A DNA stretch of 10,972 bases from contig CAJASG010000139.1 of NCBI GenBank assembly GCA_903944555.1, positions 1 to 10,972 on the forward strand. Direction: 5' to 3'. This stretch comes from an uncultured beta proteobacterium (GTDB taxonomy: Bacteria; Pseudomonadota; Gammaproteobacteria; Burkholderiales; Burkholderiaceae_C). Of this stretch, positions 1-6,830 are shown one piece after another; position 1 is the stretch's first letter, and every line of letters begins with the position of its first letter. The notes beneath the pieces were generated by a model. It was not told the origin of the DNA. It did not search any database and was given only the letters and a program-made list of their open reading frames with translations. The translations under genes and the position numbers were made by a program.

Positions 1-639
1 CCCAACGGTGCTGGCAAGACTACGCTGATTCACCAAATTTCCGGGGCCTTGCAACCTGATGCCGGCGCAATTCGCTTTGGTGGACACGACGTGACCGCCA
101 TGCCCATGCACCAACGTGCGCGCATCGGATTAGTGCGCTCGTACCAAATCACCAGCATCTTCAAACGCCTGTCGGTGCTGGACAACATTGCACTGTCGGT
201 GCAGGCACGCACTGGTAGCAGTTTCCGCTTTTGGGCGGCAGCCCGCTCGGAGCGTGAGCGCTACGCCCAGGCTGCCGCGCTGGCTGAGCGGGTCGGTCTC
301 GGTGCACGTCTGCATACTATTTCGGGCTCACTGTCGCACGGCGAACAACGCCAGCTAGAGCTCGGTTTGGCGTTGGCTACCCAGCCCAAGTTGCTGCTGC
401 TCGATGAGCCCATGGCCGGTATGGGGCCCGATGAGTCGGAGAATATGGTGACCCTGTTGGAGAGTCTGCGCGGCGAGTTAACCATTTTGCTGGTCGAGCA
501 CGACATGGACGCGGTGTTTCGCCTGGCAGACACCATTTCAACGCTGGTGTTTGGCAAGGTGATTGCCAGTGGCACAGCACAGCAAATCAAAGACAACCCT
601 GATGTCAAGCGCGCATATCTGGGAGATGACGCTGTATGA
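1..639 (+). CDS. livG: LivG-type ABC transporter ATP-binding protein (5' partial)
   Basis: ATP-hydrolysing subunit of a branched-chain amino acid (HAAT/Liv) type importer, cytoplasmic face of the inner membrane. The reading frame is open from base 1, so the gene begins outside the window. The 212 visible residues start inside Walker A (PNGAGKTTL). They continue with Q-loop Q49, an ABC signature LSHGEQ (111-116, slightly divergent from LSGGQ), Walker B LLLLDEP (131-137) and switch His167 in LLVEHDMD. The family is about 250 residues, so roughly 40 N-terminal residues are missing. The stop codon overlaps the next ATPase start (ATGA). Because catabolic CoA-thioester genes follow, the substrate is more likely an aromatic or carboxylic acid than leucine. 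That is inference from context; the ATPase itself does not reveal the substrate. Confidence 0.93.
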   Translation, partial: PNGAGKTTLIHQISGALQPDAGAIRFGGHDVTAMPMHQRARIGLVRSYQITSIFKRLSVLDNIALSVQARTGSSFRFWAAARSERERYAQAAALAERVGLGARLHTISGSLSHGEQRQLELGLALATQPKLLLLDEPMAGMGPDESENMVTLLESLRGELTILLVEHDMDAVFRLADTISTLVFGKVIASGTAQQIKDNPDVKRAYLGDDAV

Positions 640-1358
640 GTTCCAACACCGAAACACTGCTTGAAATCGACGATCTGCGCACGGCCTACGGCAGCAGTCA
701 GATTCTTTTTGGCATCCAGATGAAGATGGGTGTGGGTGAAACCGCCACCCTGTTGGGCCGCAACGGCATGGGAAAAACCACCACCGTGCGCTCCATTTTT
801 GGACTGACCCGCGCCACCGGCGGCACCATACGTTTTTGCGGCGAACGCATTGACGGCCTGAGTCCTGACCGCATCGGGCGCATGGGCATGGCAGTAGTGC
901 CGGAGGGGCGCATGATTTTTGCCAATCTGTCGGTTGAAGAAAACCTGCGCGCCTTTGCCGCCAACCGCAGCCGCAGCAAAGAGCCCTGGACGCTGGACCG
1001 CGTGTACGACCTGTTCCCCCGACTCAAGGAGCGTGCCCGCAACATGGGCAACCAACTCTCCGGCGGCGAGCAACAAATGCTGGCCATTGGACGTGCGCTG
1101 TTGACCAACCCCCACCTGCTGATTCTGGACGAAGCGACCGAAGGACTGGCGCCGCTGATTCGCGAGGACATCTGGCGCTGCCTGTCCACGCTTAGGGCGC
1201 ATGGGCAGAGTATTTTGGTCATCGATAAATATGTGCAAAAACTGGTCAATCTGGCCGACCACCACACCATCATCGAACGTGGCAAAGTGGTGTGGCAGGG
1301 TGACTCCGAGCAACTCGGAGGCAATCCCGATGTCTGGCACCGTTACATCGGGGTCTGA
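636..1358 (+). CDS. livF: LivF-type ABC transporter ATP-binding protein
   Basis: Second ATPase of the same Liv-type importer; HAAT systems pair one LivG with one LivF. The 240 residues match the family length. Visible motifs are Walker A GRNGMGKTT (41-49), the LivF-typical VPEGRMIF (88-95), signature LSGGEQQ (141-147) and Walker B LLILDEATEGLAP (161-173). After Walker B, the usual LivF LVEQN segment reads VIDKYV (195-200), so the switch position is not His. This resembles a LivF subgroup I recall from aromatic-acid transport loci, but I could not check it. The start is supported by GGGAG at 621-625 and by the 4-nt ATGA overlap with livG, which implies translational coupling. The next gene starts 4 nt after the stop. 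Membrane and binding-protein subunits are not in the window and probably lie upstream. Confidence 0.93.
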   Translation: MSSNTETLLEIDDLRTAYGSSQILFGIQMKMGVGETATLLGRNGMGKTTTVRSIFGLTRATGGTIRFCGERIDGLSPDRIGRMGMAVVPEGRMIFANLSVEENLRAFAANRSRSKEPWTLDRVYDLFPRLKERARNMGNQLSGGEQQMLAIGRALLTNPHLLILDEATEGLAPLIREDIWRCLSTLRAHGQSILVIDKYVQKLVNLADHHTIIERGKVVWQGDSEQLGGNPDVWHRYIGV

Positions 1359-1362
1359 AGCC

Positions 1363-1833
1363 ATGAAGCCCCAAAGCCTGCTCATAGCTGTAGATGCCAC
1401 AGCTTCGCGCATATTCCAACAATCCCGTGCCATCCGGTTTTCGGATTGCGACCCGGCAGGGATGGTGTTTTTTCCGCAGTATTTCGTGATGCTGAACGCC
1501 GTAGTGGAAGACTGGTTTACCCAGGCCCTGGGTGTGAATTACGCGCAACTGCTGGGGCAGCGCCGCATTGGCCTGCCGACCGTGGCGTTGCAAAGCGAGT
1601 TCCGTGCTCCGTGTCGCATGGGCGATGCGGTGGAGTTCCGGTTGCAGCTCGAACGCATGGGTAGTCGCTCCCTCACGCTGCGGGTCGATTGCGTGCACGG
1701 ACCAGTTTGCTGTGTACAAATTCGGCAAGTGCTGGTGTCAACATCCTTGGCACACGATGGCGCAATCGAAATTCCACAAGACGTGCGCGAAGGTGTCGCA
1801 CGCTGGCAAAGTTTTACAGGAGATTCAAGATGA
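1363..1833 (+). CDS. 4-hydroxybenzoyl-CoA-type acyl-CoA thioesterase (hot-dog fold)
   Basis: Hot-dog-fold thioesterase of 156 residues, hydrolysing an acyl- or aroyl-CoA to free acid plus CoA in the cytoplasm. Residues 26-38 (FSDCDPAGMVFFP) match the active-site loop of the Pseudomonas 4-hydroxybenzoyl-CoA thioesterase family. Asp30 aligns with its catalytic Asp17. The ATG at 1363 is chosen because the hot-dog domain begins about residue 20; the open frame further upstream only overlaps livF. A GGGG stretch at 1350-1353 may serve as ribosome-binding site. The stop overlaps the ridA start (ATGA, 1830-1833). Between an importer and CoA-dependent degradation enzymes, it may release CoA from stalled or wrong intermediates. 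The substrate cannot be read from the sequence; aminobenzoyl-CoA is a guess from context. Confidence 0.87.
   Translation: MKPQSLLIAVDATASRIFQQSRAIRFSDCDPAGMVFFPQYFVMLNAVVEDWFTQALGVNYAQLLGQRRIGLPTVALQSEFRAPCRMGDAVEFRLQLERMGSRSLTLRVDCVHGPVCCVQIRQVLVSTSLAHDGAIEIPQDVREGVARWQSFTGDSR
1818..1822 (+). promoter_or_regulatory. Shine-Dalgarno site setting the RidA start
   Basis: AGGAG lies 7 nt before the ATG at 1830 and inside the end of the thioesterase gene. It selects this ATG over in-frame upstream starts, which would add about 47 residues overlapping the thioesterase and unlike RidA proteins. Confidence 0.75.
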
Positions 1834-2222
1834 AAGTAATTCAACCGCCCCATTGGGCACGCCCACGTGGCTATTCGAATGGTGTCATGGCCCGCGGCCA
1901 GATGGTGTTCGTGGCGGGCATGATTGGCTGGGACGCGCAGTGCGTGTTCCACACCGACGACATGGCCGGGCAAGTCCGTCAGGCACTGATCAATGTGGTG
2001 GATGTCCTAACCGAAGCCGGTGCCCGCCCCGAGCACATTGTGCGCATGACTTGGTACGTCACCGACAAACGCGAGTATGTGGCTGCCTACCCGGAAATCG
2101 GAAAAGCCTTTCGCGAGATCATTGGCAGCTTCAATGCCGCCATGACCGCGGTGCAGGTATCCGAGCTGATTGAGGACCGCGCCAAGGTTGAAATCGAAGT
2201 GACTGCCGTCATTCCGGATTGA
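1830..2222 (+). CDS. RidA/YjgF-family enamine/imine deaminase homologue
   Basis: Small RidA-superfamily protein, 130 residues as is usual for the family, expected to form a trimer with active sites between subunits. Known RidA enzymes hydrolyse reactive enamines or imines to ketones plus ammonia. Family landmarks are RGYSNG (13-18, equivalent to the GPYVQG region of E. coli RidA), FVAGMIGWD (27-35), the central helix GQVRQALINV (47-56) and the end strand KVEIEVTAV (119-127). The position of E. coli Arg105, which binds the substrate carboxylate, appears to be Met105 (segment FNAAMTAVQV, 101-110). This suggests one of the non-canonical Rid subfamilies with a different substrate. A RidA-type gene ('putative translation inhibitor') occurs in the Azoarcus evansii 2-aminobenzoate cluster, so a role in deaminating a CoA-bound enamine is plausible. 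That role is inferred. Confidence 0.9.
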   Translation: MKVIQPPHWARPRGYSNGVMARGQMVFVAGMIGWDAQCVFHTDDMAGQVRQALINVVDVLTEAGARPEHIVRMTWYVTDKREYVAAYPEIGKAFREIIGSFNAAMTAVQVSELIEDRAKVEIEVTAVIPD

Positions 2223-2232
2223 TTGCACCGAC

Positions 2233-3765
2233 ATGTTTGATCCTCACAGCGAATCCTTGACACTGGCCGTGATTGGCGCGGGGGTCATGGGGCAGGGCAT
2301 TGCGCAGATTGCGGCGCAAGCAGGCGTAGCAGTACGGTTGTACGACGGTTTTGACGGTGTTGCACAGCGTGCACACGCCACGCTCGCTGCCACATTTGGT
2401 AAATTGGTCGAGCGCGGCCGCTTCACGCCAGCACAGGCCCAAGCCGCGATGGCGCGGGTGTCCGTGGCCACTTCGCTACAAGAACTGGCCGATGCGGATG
2501 TGGTGGTCGAGGCCATCATTGAAAAGCTCGAAGCCAAGCAAGCCTTGTTTCAGCAACTCGAAGCCATTGTCGGTGCCAACGCGGTGTTGGCAACCAACAC
2601 CTCGTCACTTTCGGTGACGGCCATTGCGGCGGGTTGCGCGAAGCCTGCGCGGGTGGTGGGGTTTCACTTTTTCAATCCGGTTCCGCTGATGAAAATTGTG
2701 GAAGTCATTGAGGGCGCACGGACTGACGCCACGGTGGGCGACGCGATGCTGGCGCTGGGCCAGCGCATGGGGCACCGGGCGGTGCGCGCCAAAGACACGC
2801 CGGGCTTCATCGTCAACCATGCCGGTCGCGGGTTTGGCACCGAGGCATTGCGCCTGCTGGGCGAGTCGGTTGGCTCGCCTGCGGCTATTGACGAGGTATT
2901 GCGCGGTCAAGGTTGTTTCCGTCTGGGTCCGTTCGAGTTGTTTGATCTGGTCGGGCTGGATGTGTCCGTGCCGGTGATGGAGTCGGTGTACCGCCAGTAT
3001 TTCGATGAGCCGCGCTTTCGTCCCTCACCGCTCACGGTGGTGCGCCAAAAGGCCGGGTTGCTGGGGCGAAAAAGCGGCTCGGGTTTCTACACCTATACCA
3101 ATGGGCTTGCGCAGCCGACCGTGTGGCCGACGCGTGCCGATGCGGCGCCTGGCCCGGTGTGGGTGAGCCGCCGCCAGGCCGCGTGGGGCCAGACCTGCGC
3201 CGCATGGCTGCATGAGATGGGCGCGCAAATTGAAGAGACTGCACACCCCAGTCAGGATGCCTTGTGCATCGTCTTGCCCTTGGGCGAAGATGTGACTGCT
3301 TGCGTGGCCGCCGAAGGTTTGGATGCCATGCGCACCGTGGCGTTGGACTGGTTGCTGCCCCAAGCGCGTTGCGCCGCAGTCTTTACCAATCCATTAACGT
3401 CTGCCGAAAGCGTGCAGCGCGCTGTATCGCTCTTGCGTCCCTTGAGCACTTCTGTGCGGGTCTTGCGTGACAGCACCGGTTTGGTGGGGCAGCGTGTGCT
3501 GGCCACCATTGTCAACATTGGTTGTGATATTGCCCAGCAGGGGATTGCCAGCCCGCAGGACATTGATGCCGCAGTAACGCTGGGCCTGGGTTATCCGCAA
3601 GGGCCATTGGCCTGGGGCGATGCTCTGGGGCCGCGCTTGTTGTTGCAAATTTTGCGCAACTTGGAGGCTTCCACGGGTGACCCGCGGTATCGGCCATCAC
3701 CCTGGCTGCGCCGACGTGCCGAGTTGGGTACATCACTGCTCACGTTTGAACACGAACAAGACTGA
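2233..3765 (+). CDS. 3-hydroxyacyl-CoA dehydrogenase, PaaH-like with two C-terminal domains
   Basis: NAD-dependent oxidation of a 3-hydroxyacyl-CoA to the 3-oxoacyl-CoA. The 510 residues comprise an N-terminal Rossmann domain with GAGVMGQGIA (15-24), the first 3HCDH C-terminal domain (about 188-285, ending KSGSGFYTY), a linker, and a second C-terminal-like domain (about 412-500). Catalytic residues match the human short-chain enzyme: Ser124 (TNTSSL), His145 in GFHFFNP, Glu157 (KIVEVIE) and Asn195 (GFIVNHAG). This long form is typical of PaaH/PaaC-like 3-hydroxyadipyl-CoA dehydrogenases, although some 3-hydroxybutyryl-CoA enzymes share it. The gene starts 10 nt after ridA, without a clear Shine-Dalgarno site, and is followed 5 nt later by the thiolase. 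The pair therefore probably performs consecutive steps on a dicarboxylyl-CoA chain. The exact substrate is inferred. Confidence 0.92.
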   Translation: MFDPHSESLTLAVIGAGVMGQGIAQIAAQAGVAVRLYDGFDGVAQRAHATLAATFGKLVERGRFTPAQAQAAMARVSVATSLQELADADVVVEAIIEKLEAKQALFQQLEAIVGANAVLATNTSSLSVTAIAAGCAKPARVVGFHFFNPVPLMKIVEVIEGARTDATVGDAMLALGQRMGHRAVRAKDTPGFIVNHAGRGFGTEALRLLGESVGSPAAIDEVLRGQGCFRLGPFELFDLVGLDVSVPVMESVYRQYFDEPRFRPSPLTVVRQKAGLLGRKSGSGFYTYTNGLAQPTVWPTRADAAPGPVWVSRRQAAWGQTCAAWLHEMGAQIEETAHPSQDALCIVLPLGEDVTACVAAEGLDAMRTVALDWLLPQARCAAVFTNPLTSAESVQRAVSLLRPLSTSVRVLRDSTGLVGQRVLATIVNIGCDIAQQGIASPQDIDAAVTLGLGYPQGPLAWGDALGPRLLLQILRNLEASTGDPRYRPSPWLRRRAELGTSLLTFEHEQD

Positions 3766-3770
3766 ATGCC

Positions 3771-4973
3771 ATGCTAAATGCTTATATTTATGACGGTGCC
3801 CGCACCGCCTTTGGCCGCCACGCAGGCGCACTGGCCTCTGTGCGACCAGACGATCTGGCCGCCCATCTGCTGCACACCATCGCCAAACGCTCGCCCATGG
3901 CAGCGCTGGCCGAGGATGTGGTGTTGGGCTGTACCTGCCAAGCCGGCGAGGACAGCCGCAACATCGCGCGCCACGCGGCTCTGCTGTCCGGTTTGGGCGC
4001 AGGCGTGCCCGGGCAAACCGTCAACCGGCTGTGCGGCAGTGGGCTGGCGGCGGTGGTGGACTGTGCCCGCGCCATCACGGCAGGTGAGGGTGAGGTGTAC
4101 CTGGCCGGTGGTGTGGAAAGCATGAGCCGCGCCCCTTTTGTGATGGCTAAGGCGGAGTCGCCCTACAGCCGTGACCTGCGCGTGGCCGACTCGACCATAG
4201 GCGCACGCTTTCCCAACCCCCGGGTGATCGAGGCCTTTGGCAACCACAGCATGCCCGAGACGGCAGATGCCGTGGCCTCCACCCTGGGGATCACCCGCGA
4301 GGCCTGCGATGCCTTTGCCCTGCAATCGCAACAGCGCTTTGCCGCGGCCCAGAAGGCAGGGGTGTTCGCACAGGAAATCGTAGCGGTCGAAGTGCCGCAA
4401 GGACGCAAAGCGCCCCCGGTCATTTTTGACATCGACGAGCATCCACGCTTTGATACCACGCTGGCCTCTTTACAGCGGCTCAAGCCCCTGTTTGAAGGCG
4501 GAGTCACCACGGCTGGCAACGCCTCGGGTATCAACGACGGTGCCGCCGTGGTCTTGCTGGCAAGCCAGGACGCCGGGCAGCGCCACGGCATGCCAGCCCT
4601 GGCCCGCATCCGCTCGGCGGCGGTCGTCGGCATCGAGCCCCGCCTGATGGGCTTGGGCCCGGTGGCGGCGATCCACAAGGCCTTGGCGCGCAGCGGACTC
4701 ACGCTGGCGCAGATGGACCTCATTGAAATCAACGAAGCCTTTGCCGCCCAGGCGCTGGGCTGCCTGCGACAACTCGGACTCGATGCGCAGGATGCACGCG
4801 TGAACCCCAACGGCGGCGCGATTGCAGTTGGCCACCCGCTGGGCGCATCGGGCGCACGTCTGGTCATCAGCGCCACCCACGAGCTGGCGCGCCGTCAGGG
4901 TCGCTACGCCGTGGTGAGCCTGTGTATTGGCGTAGGTCAGGGCATCGCATTGGTGTTAGAGCGCATGGAATAA
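3771..4973 (+). CDS. Acetyl-CoA acyltransferase, 3-oxoadipyl-CoA thiolase-like
   Basis: Degradative thiolase of 400 residues, cleaving a 3-oxoacyl-CoA with CoA to acetyl-CoA plus a chain two carbons shorter. The full catalytic set is present: nucleophile Cys88 (NRLCGSG), the NEAFA loop (321-325), His355 (GHPLGASGAR, 354-363) and acid/base Cys385 in CIGVGQG (385-391). The CIGVGQG ending is more typical of PcaF/PaaJ 3-oxoadipyl-CoA thiolases than of AtoB-type enzymes, which usually read CIGGG. The start at 3771 is chosen because MLNAYIYDGARTAFG is a normal thiolase N-terminus; an ATG at 3767 is out of frame and stops after three codons. With the dehydrogenase upstream and glutaryl-CoA dehydrogenase downstream, a 3-oxopimelyl-CoA-like substrate giving glutaryl-CoA plus acetyl-CoA is attractive. 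That is inference. Confidence 0.93.
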   Translation: MLNAYIYDGARTAFGRHAGALASVRPDDLAAHLLHTIAKRSPMAALAEDVVLGCTCQAGEDSRNIARHAALLSGLGAGVPGQTVNRLCGSGLAAVVDCARAITAGEGEVYLAGGVESMSRAPFVMAKAESPYSRDLRVADSTIGARFPNPRVIEAFGNHSMPETADAVASTLGITREACDAFALQSQQRFAAAQKAGVFAQEIVAVEVPQGRKAPPVIFDIDEHPRFDTTLASLQRLKPLFEGGVTTAGNASGINDGAAVVLLASQDAGQRHGMPALARIRSAAVVGIEPRLMGLGPVAAIHKALARSGLTLAQMDLIEINEAFAAQALGCLRQLGLDAQDARVNPNGGAIAVGHPLGASGARLVISATHELARRQGRYAVVSLCIGVGQGIALVLERME

Positions 4974-5000
4974 GCGCAGCTAGCTACAGTTTTTATAGTA
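4974..5000. repeat. Possible remnant of a Comamonadaceae intergenic repeat
   Basis: The thiolase-gcdH gap opens with GCGCAGCTAGCTACAG followed by a T-run and ATAGTA. It contains an imperfect inverted repeat (CTAC/GTAG around an AT-rich loop). From memory it resembles short AT-loop elements ending in GCTNGCGC-type sequence, common between genes in Rhodoferax and Polaromonas. With one copy in this window, repetition cannot be shown here. Confidence 0.25.
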
Positions 5001-5019
5001 GATTTTTAGGACGTACAGC

Positions 5020-6201
5020 ATGGCAACCAGTAAAAACGCATTCAAATGGGACGACGCACTCTTGCTCGACCAGCAACTCACCGACGACGAACGCCAAGTG
5101 CGTGATGCGGCCCACAGCTATTGCCAGGAACAGCTGGCACCGCGTGTGCTCGATGCCTTTCGCAACGAAAAGACCGATGCAGGCATCTTTCGCGAAATGG
5201 GCGCATTGGGCCTGTTAGGCGCGACGATTCCTGAAGCCTATGGCGGTGCCGCCCTGAATTATGTGTGCTACGGCCTGGTGGCGCGCGAAGTGGAGCGTGT
5301 GGACTCGGGCTACCGCTCCATGATGAGCGTTCAGTCGTCTTTGGTGATGGTGCCGATCAATGAATTCGGGTCTGAGGCGACCAAGCAGAAGTACCTGCCC
5401 CGGCTTGCCACTGGCGAGTGGATCGGCTGCTTTGGCCTGACCGAACCCAACCATGGCTCTGACCCCGGTAGCATGATCACCCGCGCCAAAAAGACCCCCG
5501 GTGGATACTCCCTGAGTGGCTCAAAAATGTGGATCACCAACAGCCCGATTGCCGATGTGTTCGTGGTCTGGGCCAAGGACGACGAAGGCTCGATTCGCGG
5601 CTTTGTGCTGGAGAAAGGCTGGAAAGGCTTGAGCGCCCCGGCGATTCACGGCAAGGTTGGCTTGCGTGCCAGCATCACTGGTGAAATTGTGATGGATGAG
5701 GTGTTTTGCCCGGAAGAAAATGCGTTTCCCGATGTGCGGGGTCTCAAAGGACCATTCACCTGCCTGAACAGCGCGCGTTTCGGTATTGCCTGGGGTGCAC
5801 TGGGTGCGGCCGAAGACTGTTACGCCCGTGCCCGCCAGTACACCATGGACCGCCATCAGTTCGGAAAACCTTTGGCGGCCAATCAACTGGTGCAAAAGAA
5901 GCTGGCCGACATGCTGACTGAAATCACGCTCGGCCTGCAAAGCTGCCTGCAAGTCGGGCGCCTCAAGGACAGCGGCCAGGCTGCGGTCGAGATGACCTCC
6001 ATCATCAAGCGCAACTCGTGCGGCAAGTCGCTGGACATCGCCCGTGTGGCACGCGACATGATGGGCGGCAACGGCATCAGCGACGAATTTGGCGTAGCCC
6101 GCCATCTGGTGAACCTGGAAGTGGTCAATACCTATGAAGGTACGCACGACATTCACGCCCTTATTCTGGGTCGTGCTATTACCGGCATTGCGGCTTTTTA
6201 A
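5020..6201 (+). CDS. gcdH: Glutaryl-CoA dehydrogenase
   Basis: FAD enzyme of the acyl-CoA dehydrogenase family that oxidises and decarboxylates glutaryl-CoA to crotonyl-CoA plus CO2, passing electrons to ETF. The 393 residues match the bacterial enzyme. Visible are the flavin/substrate segment [15 protein letters not shown] (138-152), [11 protein letters not shown] (166-176), and catalytic base Glu373 in [15 protein letters not shown]. Arg99 in [14 protein letters not shown] corresponds to the Arg that holds the glutaryl carboxylate in human GCDH (Arg94) and separates this enzyme from ordinary acyl-CoA dehydrogenases. AGGA at 5008-5011 supports the start. A 46-nt gap separates it from the thiolase; no terminator is evident, so read-through from the upstream operon is likely. 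The context suggests it handles the C5 product of the beta-oxidation-like pathway, and possibly lysine catabolism. Confidence 0.95.
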   Translation: MATSKNAFKWDDALLLDQQLTDDERQVRDAAHSYCQEQLAPRVLDAFRNEKTDAGIFREMGALGLLGATIPEAYGGAALNYVCYGLVAREVERVDSGYRSMMSVQSSLVMVPINEFGSEATKQKYLPRLATGEWIGCFGLTEPNHGSDPGSMITRAKKTPGGYSLSGSKMWITNSPIADVFVVWAKDDEGSIRGFVLEKGWKGLSAPAIHGKVGLRASITGEIVMDEVFCPEENAFPDVRGLKGPFTCLNSARFGIAWGALGAAEDCYARARQYTMDRHQFGKPLAANQLVQKKLADMLTEITLGLQSCLQVGRLKDSGQAAVEMTSIIKRNSCGKSLDIARVARDMMGGNGISDEFGVARHLVNLEVVNTYEGTHDIHALILGRAITGIAAF

Positions 6202-6242
6202 TTTCGCAGGTTTGCACTGCAACATTCGCTAAAGGTCTGACC

Positions 6243-6827
6243 ATGAAGCCTCAAAGTATTCGAATCATTCAGGAAGAACACGGCACGATCGCCGCGATTG
6301 CGAAGTCGCTGGGCATGATGATTGAGCGCGGCCCCTGCGATGACCTACCGGGCTACTTTGAGGTGGTAGGTGCCATGTTGTTTTACATCGACGAGTTCCC
6401 TGAGCGCCTGCACCACCCCAAGGAAACCGAGTTGCTGTTTCCCAAGGTCGCCCAGCGCGCACCTGAAACTGCGGAACTGATTGCCCGACTCGACAAAGAG
6501 CATGCGCGGGGTGAAGCCGCCATCCGCGAGCTGCAATATTTGCTCAAAGCCTGGGAGCTACTGGGTCCCACGCGCCGCGAGGCCTTTGAAATTGCTGCCA
6601 AGCGTCACCTGCAGTTCTACCTGGAGCATATGCAGCAGGAGGAGGCCGTGATTCTTCCTGCCGCACTGAGGGTACTGGACGCCAACGACTGGAAAGAGAT
6701 TGATGCAGCCTTTGCCGGCAATGTTGATCCATTGAACGGGAGATTTCCACGTGATCCCATGTATGACCGCTTGTTCACCCGCATCGTCACGCGGGCACCG
6801 GCGCCGATTGGCCTGGGGGAGCGCTGA
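6243..6827 (+). CDS. Hemerythrin HHE-domain protein
   Basis: Predicted cytoplasmic non-haem di-iron protein of 194 residues with a hemerythrin-like four-helix bundle. Candidate ligands follow the hemerythrin pattern: His13 (EEHGTI), His57-xxx-Glu61 (in HHPKETELLFP), His87 (DKEHARG) and His129-xxx-Glu133 (EHMQQEE). The bundle ends near residue 145. A tail follows containing FPRDPMYDRLFTRI, for which I recognise no function. There is no signal peptide or membrane segment. AAAGG at 6231-6235, 7 nt before the ATG, supports the start. The gene ends 3 nt before the kynurenine operon, so it is probably co-transcribed with it. Bacterial HHE proteins bind O2 or nitric oxide, or help with iron-centre repair; which applies here is unknown. 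It sits beside an O2-consuming pathway, so O2 handling or sensing is one inference. Confidence 0.88.
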   Translation: MKPQSIRIIQEEHGTIAAIAKSLGMMIERGPCDDLPGYFEVVGAMLFYIDEFPERLHHPKETELLFPKVAQRAPETAELIARLDKEHARGEAAIRELQYLLKAWELLGPTRREAFEIAAKRHLQFYLEHMQQEEAVILPAALRVLDANDWKEIDAAFAGNVDPLNGRFPRDPMYDRLFTRIVTRAPAPIGLGER

Positions 6828-6830
6828 CCT

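Noticed and set aside
261..1433. Long open frame on the - strand (390 codons) opposite livG/livF
   Set aside because: It lies wholly antisense to two genes with full ATPase motifs, has low-complexity composition without recognisable motifs, and is expected from high-GC codon bias.
1363..6257. Identical first five residues (MKPQS) of the thioesterase and the hemerythrin protein
   Set aside because: The identity ends after five residues, the codons differ, and the proteins are unrelated; most likely chance.
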